Origin: Bradyrhizobium sp. PSBB068
GTDB taxonomy: Bacteria; Pseudomonadota; Alphaproteobacteria; Rhizobiales; Xanthobacteraceae
NCBI GenBank assembly: GCA_016839165.1
Contig: CP069300.1
Location: forward strand, 1,240,001-1,304,000
Reading direction: 5' to 3'
Length of the DNA stretch: 64,000 nucleotides
Positions 57,884 to 64,000 of this stretch are shown piece by piece (the first letter of the stretch is position 1; every line of letters starts with the position of its first letter). The notes beneath the pieces are model-generated. The model made no database searches. It was not told where the DNA came from and saw nothing but the letters and a program-made list of their open reading frames with translations. Position numbers and translations under genes: made by a program.

Positions 57884-58987
57884 TTACTCCGCCGCTTCGG
57901 TTGCCTTCAGCGTCGGGTAATCCGTGTAGCCCTTGGCGCCGCCGCCGTAGAAGGTCGCCTTGTCCCATTCGTTCAGCGGAGCGCCGGCCTTGAGCCGCTC
58001 GACGAGATCAGGATTGGAGATGAACGGCTTGCCGAACGCGATCAGGTCGGCAGCGCCGGCCTCCAGCACCTTCTCCGCCAGCGCGAAGTCGTAGCCGTTG
58101 TTGGCGATGTAGGCTTGCTTGAAGCGCTTGCGCAGCGAGGCGTAGTCGAACGGCGCGTTGTCGCGCGGGCCGCCGGTCGCGCCTTCGATGACGTGGATAT
58201 AGGTCAGCTTCAGCGCATTGAGATGATCGACGATATAGTCGAACAACGGCTGCGGATTGCTGTCGGAAACATCGTTGGCTGGGGTCACCGGCGAGATGCG
58301 GATGCCGGTGCGGTCTCCGCCAGCTTCGCCCACCACTGCCTTGGACACTTCAAGCATCAGCTTCGCGCGGTTCTCGATCGAGCCGCCATAGGCGTCGGTA
58401 CGCTTGTTGGTGCCATCCTTGGCGAACTGGTCGAGCAGATAGCCGTTGGCGCCGTGGATTTCGACGCCGTCGAAGCCGGCGGCAATCGCGTTTGCGGTGG
58501 CGCGCTTGAAATCGTCGATGATGCCGGGGATCTCCGACAGCTCCAGCGCGCGCGGCTCGGAGACATCGGCGAAGGTGCCGTTGACGAAGGTCTTGGTCTT
58601 GGCGCGGATCGCGCTCGGCGCCACCGGTGCGCCGCCGTTCGGCTGTAGCGCCACATGCGAGATGCGGCCGACATGCCAGAGCTGGATGAAGATGCGGCCG
58701 CCGCGCTCATGCACGCGATCGGTGACCTTGCGCCAGCCCTCGACTTGCTCCTTGGAATAGATGCCGGGCGTGTCCTGATAGCCCTGGCCCTGCTGCGAGA
58801 CCTGGCTGGCTTCGGTGATCAGGAGGCCGGCCGACGCGCGCTGGCCGTAATACTCCACCGCGAGCGGGCCCGGCGCGAAGTTCGGCGCCGGCGCGCGGTT
58901 GCGCGTCAGCGGCGCCATTACCAGGCGGTTCGACAGGGTCAGCGCGCCAAGCTTGTAGGGCTCGAGGAGTTTGGTCGATTGGCTCAT
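57884..58987 (-). CDS. old yellow enzyme-type alkene reductase (NADH:flavin oxidoreductase)
   Basis: A 367-aa FMN TIM-barrel ene-reductase that reduces activated C=C bonds or nitro groups with NAD(P)H. Landmarks: NRLVMAPLTRNRA, the substrate-binding pair in AAGFDGVEIHGANGYLLDQF (His-x-x-Asn: HGAN), and FGKPFISNPDLVERL. The proton-donor Tyr is expected near GGSIENRA. ATG 58987; the longer upstream frame is not family-like. It is 75 bp after the SDR on the same strand, so they may be one transcript of xenobiotic-type reductases. Confidence 0.9.
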   Translation of the reverse strand: MSQSTKLLEPYKLGALTLSNRLVMAPLTRNRAPAPNFAPGPLAVEYYGQRASAGLLITEASQVSQQGQGYQDTPGIYSKEQVEGWRKVTDRVHERGGRIFIQLWHVGRISHVALQPNGGAPVAPSAIRAKTKTFVNGTFADVSEPRALELSEIPGIIDDFKRATANAIAAGFDGVEIHGANGYLLDQFAKDGTNKRTDAYGGSIENRAKLMLEVSKAVVGEAGGDRTGIRISPVTPANDVSDSNPQPLFDYIVDHLNALKLTYIHVIEGATGGPRDNAPFDYASLRKRFKQAYIANNGYDFALAEKVLEAGAADLIAFGKPFISNPDLVERLKAGAPLNEWDKATFYGGGAKGYTDYPTLKATEAAE

Positions 58988-59062
58988 GTGAAATGTTCCA
59001 GATAATGATGGATGACGGACAGTTGTGCATTGCGGCGACGAGCGCAATGGCCCGTCCGCAGA

Positions 59063-59923
59063 TCAGCCACGCACGATTCCGCCCATGTGACCGGCATCGA
59101 GGAACAGGGTGTGCGCGTTCACGTAGGAGGATTCGTTCGAAATCAGGAACAATGCAGTATACGCGACCTCCCAGCCGGTGCCCTGGCGGCCGAACGGTAC
59201 TGTCACGGCGCGGTCCGACCGCCTTCGGCTGGCATCGCGGCCCATCGGCGTATCCATGAAGCCAGGCGCGATCACATTGCAGCGAATGCCCTTGTCCTCG
59301 CCGGCCCGCGCGATCGCCCGGCCCAGCGCGATCTGCGCTGCCTTGGAGGATTCATAGGCCGGATTGCGGCCGCCGGCGCGCTGGCTTGCCATCGACGAAA
59401 TCAAGATGATCGCACCCCCCGGTGCCATCAGCTCCAGCGCCTTCTGCGCGAACAGCATGTGGCTGCGCACGTTGACGGCGTAGTCGCGGTCCCAGGCTTC
59501 CGCCGTCATCTTGGGCAGCGACAGGCCGGAGGAGATGCCGACATTCAGCGCCAGCCCGTCGAGCCCGCCGAGCTTTTGCGCGCAGCGTTCGACCGCGGGC
59601 GCGATCGCCGCGACGTCGGAGACATCGACCACGTCGGTGAAGGCCTTGCCGCCCTCTCTGGTGATCTGTGCGACTGTGTCGTCAGCCGCTTCCTTGTTGA
59701 CGTCGAGGCAGGCTACGGAAGCGCCCTCGCGCGCAAACAGCACGCTCATGGCACGGCCGTTGCCGATCGGCGGTGCTTCATCGACCGTTGTGCGTTGTCC
59801 GGCACCGACCACGATGATGCGCCGGCCCGCGAGGCGGCGGTGGTTTTCCGCCAGCCCCAGCGCTTCGGCGTGCAGTGATGCTGACGGATCGATGGCTCTC
59901 GGCGCGTGGGTTGTGGTCGACAT
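59063..59923 (-). CDS. short-chain dehydrogenase/reductase with extended nucleotide loop
   Basis: A 286-aa SDR. Catalytic Ser in LISSMASQRAGG, Tyr-x-x-x-Lys in AYESSKAAQIALG, and NNAG-like region NVGISSG. The Gly-rich cofactor loop, normally TGxxxGIG, here reads GAGQRTTVDEAPPIGNG: a ten-residue insertion between the first two glycines and the IGNG end. The first 25 residues form an extra N-terminal tail. GGGAG precedes the ATG. Substrate unknown; it lies between the DUF1993 gene and the ene-reductase on the same strand. Confidence 0.85.
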   Translation of the reverse strand: MSTTTHAPRAIDPSASLHAEALGLAENHRRLAGRRIIVVGAGQRTTVDEAPPIGNGRAMSVLFAREGASVACLDVNKEAADDTVAQITREGGKAFTDVVDVSDVAAIAPAVERCAQKLGGLDGLALNVGISSGLSLPKMTAEAWDRDYAVNVRSHMLFAQKALELMAPGGAIILISSMASQRAGGRNPAYESSKAAQIALGRAIARAGEDKGIRCNVIAPGFMDTPMGRDASRRRSDRAVTVPFGRQGTGWEVAYTALFLISNESSYVNAHTLFLDAGHMGGIVRG

Positions 59924-60011
59924 GGCGTGCTCCCTGAAGTCTTGTTGTTGTCAGGGAGCAGTAGCACGGCTGGGAGCGTGAGGCTAAAATCCCGCGGCGG
60001 GGAATATCGCG

Positions 60012-60515
60012 TCAGCTGACGCCGAGGAAATCGCGCTTGCCGACCTCGACGCCGTTGTGGCGCAGGATGCCGTGCGCGGTGACGGCGTGGAAATAGAAGT
60101 TCGGGAACGAGAATGCGCTGAGGAATTGCTGGCCCTTCAGGGTCATGGTGCGCTCGGCGCCGATCGGGAAGGTGACGTCCCTTGCGTCCGCGCCATCGAA
60201 CTGCTCCGGTTTGAACGACTTCACGTAGTCGATCGTCTTGGCCAGCCGCTGCTTCAGTTCACTGATGCTCTTCTCGGTGTCGGGCGTCGACGGCACATCG
60301 CTGTGGGTCAGCCGGGCGCAGCCGCGTGCAGCGTGGTCGCAGACTAGCTGAATCTGCTTGGTCAGCGGCAGCATATCGGGATAGAGCCGCGATCCCAGCA
60401 GCACCTCGGGCGCGATCTTCTTCGTCTCGCAATGCGCCTCGGCCTTGGTCAACTCGCCGGTGAGGCTGTTGAGAATCTGCAAATATGCGGGGACGATGGC
60501 GTCATAAAAGGACAT
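60012..60515 (-). CDS. DUF1993 family protein
   Basis: A 167-aa all-helical protein of the DUF1993 type (DinB-like four-helix bundle). It starts SFYDAIVPAYLQILNSL; the family ending FHAVTAHGILRHNGVEVGK is present, with His residues that in DinB-like folds can bind metal. Function unknown. GGGAGCATCCC precedes the ATG. It may be the first gene of a DUF1993-SDR-reductase run (gaps 88 and 75 bp). Confidence 0.85.
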   Translation of the reverse strand: MSFYDAIVPAYLQILNSLTGELTKAEAHCETKKIAPEVLLGSRLYPDMLPLTKQIQLVCDHAARGCARLTHSDVPSTPDTEKSISELKQRLAKTIDYVKSFKPEQFDGADARDVTFPIGAERTMTLKGQQFLSAFSFPNFYFHAVTAHGILRHNGVEVGKRDFLGVS

Positions 60516-60685
60516 GGGATGCTCCCTGGTGCTGATAAAAGTCCGGATGTTACCGAACGGCGATGCTGCAAATGGGGCCGCAGTTGGAAGAATACAACTG
60601 CGGAGGGCTGTAACAGGCGGTCAAATATTCTTTGTTTTCCCGTCATCCCAGCGCAATGGCGTAGCCATTGTCGCTGGAGGAGCGC

Positions 60686-60716
60686 CAGCGGGGCCGCGCG
60701 AAGCGCGGCCCCGCTG
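60686..60716. repeat. perfect 14-bp GC hairpin
   Basis: CAGCGGGGCCGCGC (60686-60699), loop GAA, and exact complement GCGCGGCCCCGCTG (60703-60716). No U-run follows on either strand. It is joined to repeat family C and probably part of the same element. Confidence 0.8.
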
Positions 60717-60724
60717 ACAGGCTC

Positions 60725-60819
60725 CGCGCGTCTCGAAGGATGCACGGCCCGGCCGGTGGCCGATTCATCCTACGAGGCTCGCCCAGCGGCGCAATTGCGC
60801 CGCAAGGCTCGCACCTCAG
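60725..60819. repeat. interspersed repeat family C copy 2
   Basis: CGCGCGTCTCGAAGGATGCA through GCCCAGCGGCGCAATTGCGC to CGCAAGGCTCGCACCTCAG matches 46101-46195. Confidence 0.7.
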
Positions 60820-60869
60820 CGATGATGGGCTGAGAGCTAGACTAGCGATTCCGGACGATATGCCGACGT

Positions 60870-62228
60870 CTACCGCGCCCCCGGCACTGCGGCATCCGCA
60901 GCCGGCTGCGTGCGGCCGCCGCCACGCATCCGCGCCAGCAGCTCCGCGGTCGGCCAGGAATCCGCCGGCAGGCCGTATTTCATCTGCATCGCCTTCACCG
61001 CGCTGCGGCTCGCCTGGCCGAGCACACCGTCGATCTTGCCGACGTCGTAGCCGGCGCGCGCCAGCAGCGATTGCAGCTCCTTGATCTCGCCGAACGGCAA
61101 CTGCGCGACCGGCGCGTGCGGCCGTTGCATCGGCGGCGCGCCCGCGATGCGGCTGGCGAGATAGCCCGCAGTGGTCGAATAGATCAGCGAGTTGTTCCAC
61201 TCGGTATAGGCGGCGAAGTTCGGATAGGCCAGGAATGCCGGACCCATCCGGCCCATCGGCAGCAGAAGCGAGGCCGGCAATTCGTCGCTCGGTAGCGGCT
61301 TGCCGTCGGTCGAGGTGACGCCGAGCGCAACCCATTTCGAGCGCGGCAGCTTGATCGTAAGGTCGGCCTGATCCCACGGGAAATTGGCGGCCTGCGGCAC
61401 GCGCACCTCCTGCAGCCACGGCTCGCCGCGCCGCCACTTCAATCCATTGGCGATATAGTTTGCCGTCGAGCCGATCACGTCGGGGCCGCTGGCGAGCAGA
61501 TTGCGGTGGCCGTCGCCGTCATAGTCGACCGCGTAGTTGAAGTAATGCGTCGGCAGGAATTGCGTCTGGCCGAGTTCGCCGGCCCACGAGCCGATCATCT
61601 CGTCGGGCGTCAGATCGCCGCGCTCGATGATCTTGAGCGCCGCGATGGTCTCGCCCTGGAACATCTCGGAGCGCCGGCAATCATAGGCCAGCGACACCAG
61701 CGATTTCAGCGTCGGCAGATTGCCCATCTGGACGCCGAAATCGCTCTCCAGTCCCCAGAACGCGGCGATGACAGCCGGCGGCACGCCATACTCCTTCTCG
61801 GCGCGGGCGAACGCGGCCGCATAGGTCCGGATGTATTGCTGGCCCTGCTGCATGCGGTAGTTCGCGGCCATGCGGCCGGCGAACTGGGTGAATATCTGGC
61901 CGAACACGCGCTGGCCGCGGTCGCGGTTGACGATGCCCTGGTCGTAAACCAGATAGGGCGCGGCCTCGGCGATCGTGCGCTGCGAGACGCCGGCGGCGAC
62001 CGCCTTCTGCTTCAGTTCGGTGAGGAAGCGATCGAAGCTCTGCCCATTGTGGCAGGACGCAGCGCGGGGCTGCGCCACGGTGGCCGGGCGCGCCCTGGAC
62101 GGGCCCGGACCCGCGGGGTTGGACAGCGGCTGCTGCGCCGAGGCAAGGGACGAGACGAGTGAGGAGAGTGCCAGCGCTCCCGCGATCGCTGCGATCCTGA
62201 TCGGGGCGCGGAGTGGGCATGCTGGCAT
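60870..62228 (-). CDS. lytic murein transglycosylase (MltB-like, SLT_2) with peptidoglycan-binding domain
   Basis: A 452-aa exported peptidoglycan-cleaving enzyme. Signal peptide (IRIAAIAGALALSSLVSSLA, cleavage near SAQQ). Catalytic SLT_2 domain about 45-360: VIAAFWGLESDFGVQMGNLP with catalytic Glu, and SWAGELGQTQFLPTHYFNYA. C-terminal peptidoglycan-binding domain (about 370-430): LQSLLARAGYDVGKIDGVLG and AMQMKYGLPADSWPT. It cuts MurNAc-GlcNAc to 1,6-anhydro ends. ATG 62228 gives a standard signal; a TTG 36 bp upstream is also open. No lipobox, so it is soluble periplasmic. Confidence 0.9.
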   Translation of the reverse strand: MPACPLRAPIRIAAIAGALALSSLVSSLASAQQPLSNPAGPGPSRARPATVAQPRAASCHNGQSFDRFLTELKQKAVAAGVSQRTIAEAAPYLVYDQGIVNRDRGQRVFGQIFTQFAGRMAANYRMQQGQQYIRTYAAAFARAEKEYGVPPAVIAAFWGLESDFGVQMGNLPTLKSLVSLAYDCRRSEMFQGETIAALKIIERGDLTPDEMIGSWAGELGQTQFLPTHYFNYAVDYDGDGHRNLLASGPDVIGSTANYIANGLKWRRGEPWLQEVRVPQAANFPWDQADLTIKLPRSKWVALGVTSTDGKPLPSDELPASLLLPMGRMGPAFLAYPNFAAYTEWNNSLIYSTTAGYLASRIAGAPPMQRPHAPVAQLPFGEIKELQSLLARAGYDVGKIDGVLGQASRSAVKAMQMKYGLPADSWPTAELLARMRGGGRTQPAADAAVPGAR

Positions 62229-62413
62229 CGATGTCACCGGCTGAAAAAGGGGGAAGTGGCCCAAACTGCATACACCAGGGCAACACCAGGCAACAACGGG
62301 GAGGCCGCTCCCGGGCCATTTGGGCTTCGGCAGCCTGGACGGTCGCCGCTATGATTGGGCGAAGTGATTCGCGGGCAGGGGTGTCGGCGGATCGATCACG
62401 CCCGGAGGGACCC

Positions 62414-64000
62414 ATGTGGAGTTTTCTCGAGCGTCTGTTGGATTCGTCGACGTTTTCGCCACACGGCATCTGCCTGTTGTGGGAACCGGAGCTGATCTGG
62501 CTCCACGTGATTTCAGACGCCATCATTGCCGCTTCGTATTTCTCGATCCCGTTTGCGCTCGCGATCCTCGTCTCCAAGCGGCGCGACATCCAGTTTGGCT
62601 GGATGGCCTGGCCGTTCGCCGCCTTCATCCTCGCCTGCGGCCTCACGCATGTATTCTCGATCTATACGTTGTGGGTGCCGATCTACGGCCTCGAAGGCCT
62701 GGTCAAGGCGCTGACCGCGATCGCCTCGATCGTCACCGCGGTACTGCTGTGGCCGCTGATCCCGCGGATCCTGGCGATCCCGACCGAGGCGCAGCTGCGC
62801 GAGGCGCATGTCGCGCTCGCGGAGGAAGGACGCCAGCGCCAGCGCTCGGAATTCCTTCTCGAGCGTTTCCGCGAGGCGGAGGCCAACGAGAGCACGATCC
62901 GCCAGGCACAGAAGATGGAAGCCGTCGGCCAGCTCACCGGCGGCATCGCGCACGACTTCAACAACATCCTCACCGTCATCACCGGCACCATCGACATCCT
63001 CGCCGAGGCGGTCACCCACAACCGCCAGCTCACCGAGATCACCGGATTGATCCGCGACGCCGCCGAGCGCGGCGCATCGCTGACGCGACACCTGCTGGCG
63101 TTTGCGCGCAAGCAGCCGCTGCAGCCGAGCGACGTCGACGTCAACGCGCTGATGGTCGACACCATCGAGCTGCTGCGACCGACCATCGGCGACCATGTCG
63201 ATATCGATTTCCGCCCGATGCCCGATCTGCCGCACGCGCTGGTCGATGCCAACCAGCTCGTCACCGCGATCATCAATCTCGCGCTGAACGCGCGCGACGC
63301 GATGCCGAAGGGCGGACGGCTCACGATCGAGACCCGCACCGCCGAGCTCAAGCCGTCCGACGTGCACGGCCATGACGGGCTTGCCGCCGGCGTCTATGTC
63401 GTGATCGCGTTGATCGACAACGGTCAGGGCATCGCGGAAGCCGATCTGGCAAAAGTGTTCGAGCCGTTCTTCACCACCAAGGACGTCGGCAAGGGCACCG
63501 GCCTGGGCTTGAGCATGGTCTACGGCTTCGTCAAGCAATCCAACGGCCACATCGTGCTCGACAGCGAGCTCGGCCGCGGCACCAAGGTCATGCTGTTCCT
63601 GCCGCGTGCGGCGGCGGTCGCGGCGGCCGCGGCGCCGCCCGAGCGGCGGCAGCCGGAGATGCGCGGCGCGCAGGAGATCGTGCTGGTGGTCGAGGACGAC
63701 AAGCTGGTGCGCTCCTACGTGCTGACCCAGATCGAGAGCCTCGGTTACACCACGCTGTCGGCAAAGAATGGCCCGGAAGCGTTGGCCGTGCTCGACAGCG
63801 GCGCGCCGGTCGACCTCCTGTTCACCGACGTCATCATGCCCGGTGCGATGAACGGGCGCGACCTCGCCACCGAGGCCGAGAAGCGGCGGCCCGGCCTGCG
63901 CGTGCTGTTCACGTCGGGCTACACTGAGAACGCCATCGACCAGGACGGCAAGCTCGAGCAGGGCATCCTGTTCCTCGGAAAGCCCTACAGCCGGGCCCAG
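62414..64000 (+). CDS. hybrid sensor histidine kinase with ethylene-receptor-like membrane domain (3' end outside window)
   Basis: At least 529 codons, open to the window edge. Three membrane spans at the N-terminus (about 28-52, 62-86, 94-118) contain SDAIIAASYFSIP (Asp35) and FILACGLTHVFSIYTLW (Cys75, His79). These match the ethylene/copper-binding positions of ETR1-type receptors in order and spacing. A helical linker (125-165) follows, then a His-kinase core with VGQLTGGIAHDFNNILTVI (phospho-His180), ATPase boxes ALNARDAMPKGG, DNGQGI and GKGTGLGLSMVYGF, and a receiver from about 432 (VVEDD; phospho-Asp472 in LLFTDVIMPG; Lys in GKPY). GGAGGGACCC precedes the ATG. No GAF domain, unlike plant receptors. 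Confidence 0.85.
   Translation, partial: MWSFLERLLDSSTFSPHGICLLWEPELIWLHVISDAIIAASYFSIPFALAILVSKRRDIQFGWMAWPFAAFILACGLTHVFSIYTLWVPIYGLEGLVKALTAIASIVTAVLLWPLIPRILAIPTEAQLREAHVALAEEGRQRQRSEFLLERFREAEANESTIRQAQKMEAVGQLTGGIAHDFNNILTVITGTIDILAEAVTHNRQLTEITGLIRDAAERGASLTRHLLAFARKQPLQPSDVDVNALMVDTIELLRPTIGDHVDIDFRPMPDLPHALVDANQLVTAIINLALNARDAMPKGGRLTIETRTAELKPSDVHGHDGLAAGVYVVIALIDNGQGIAEADLAKVFEPFFTTKDVGKGTGLGLSMVYGFVKQSNGHIVLDSELGRGTKVMLFLPRAAAVAAAAAPPERRQPEMRGAQEIVLVVEDDKLVRSYVLTQIESLGYTTLSAKNGPEALAVLDSGAPVDLLFTDVIMPGAMNGRDLATEAEKRRPGLRVLFTSGYTENAIDQDGKLEQGILFLGKPYSRAQ

Larger units (their letters stand above)
60516..60869. other. intergenic region with repeat family C and GC hairpin
   Basis: 354 bp. 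It holds the promoter side of the DUF1993 gene, an exact 14-bp hairpin (60686-60716), a copy of repeat family C (60725-60819), and the 3' end side of the transglycosylase. No gene is supported. Confidence 0.5.

Noticed and set aside
62513..63550. 345-aa minus-strand and 319-aa plus-strand frames at the right end
   Set aside because: Both overlap the real hybrid kinase frame starting at 62414, which shows all kinase boxes.

Overview
The window is a 64 kb chromosomal stretch of a GC-rich alphaproteobacterium. The best guess is Bradyrhizobium or a close Nitrobacteraceae relative. The basis is the rhizobial-type glycerol ABC operon (glpR / glpD-S-T-P-Q-U-V), long high-GC ORFs, many MarR/TetR/GntR/LysR-controlled oxidoreductases, and several families of short palindromic interspersed repeats that I associate with that group. 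The genus call comes from memory, not from a search. No rRNA, tRNA, CRISPR array, prophage or complete insertion sequence was seen. This is core and semi-accessory chromosome, not an island.

Layout. 0-4 kb: GntR regulator, GMC flavo-oxidoreductase, and hemE (minus strand). 4.3-7 kb: minus-strand tadE-tadG-pilZ group. 7.3-16 kb: LysR regulator; trhO-slyX pair; gamma-glutamyltransferase-like Ntn hydrolase; exported FKBP isomerase; D-2-hydroxyacid dehydrogenase; CsbD; His-rich cupin; enoyl-CoA hydratase; large amidohydrolase. 16-17.4 kb: an OmpR-type response regulator whose partner sensor kinase has lost its catalytic half. 18-26.5 kb: cell-envelope genes, comprising two multi-membrane-span glycosyltransferases, small exported proteins (ComEA-like HhH, glycine-zipper, cache-type), a CruF-like carotenoid enzyme, a FecR-domain protein paired with a Thr-Pro-repeat outer-membrane barrel, and OmpA. 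26.6-30 kb: YcaQ-type DNA glycosylase, MFS transporter and small proteins. 30.2-36 kb: RND efflux pump with its TetR regulator and a flavin reductase. 36-44 kb: exported SMP-30 lactonase and a translationally overlapping beta-oxidation operon (fadE-fadA-fadB-thioesterase). 44-54.2 kb: HAD phosphatase, glpR, and the glycerol uptake and oxidation operon ending in a clear terminator. 54.3-62.2 kb: unknown-family gene, TPR protein, divergent FAD monooxygenase/marR pair around a double operator, old-yellow-enzyme reductase, SDR, DUF1993 protein and lytic transglycosylase. 62.4-64 kb: a hybrid histidine kinase, cut by the window end, with an ethylene-receptor-like membrane sensor.

How the genes work together. 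The clearest pathway is glycerol. GlpSTPQUV imports it, GlpD oxidises glycerol-3-phosphate into central metabolism, and GlpR (DeoR family), encoded just upstream, probably acts on direct TTTCG repeats before glpD; no glycerol kinase gene is in the window. The fad operon supplies all beta-oxidation steps on acyl-CoA plus a thioesterase. The RND pump and TetR share an ACTGACGA/TCGTCAGT motif that points to local feedback.

Most unusual observations: the ETR1-like Cys/His/Asp sensor fused to a hybrid kinase; the two glycerol-transporter ATPases, whose degenerate motifs are complementary and predict one live and one dead ATP site; the decapitated sensor kinase beside an intact, apparently autoregulated response regulator; and the 37-bp double MarR operator.
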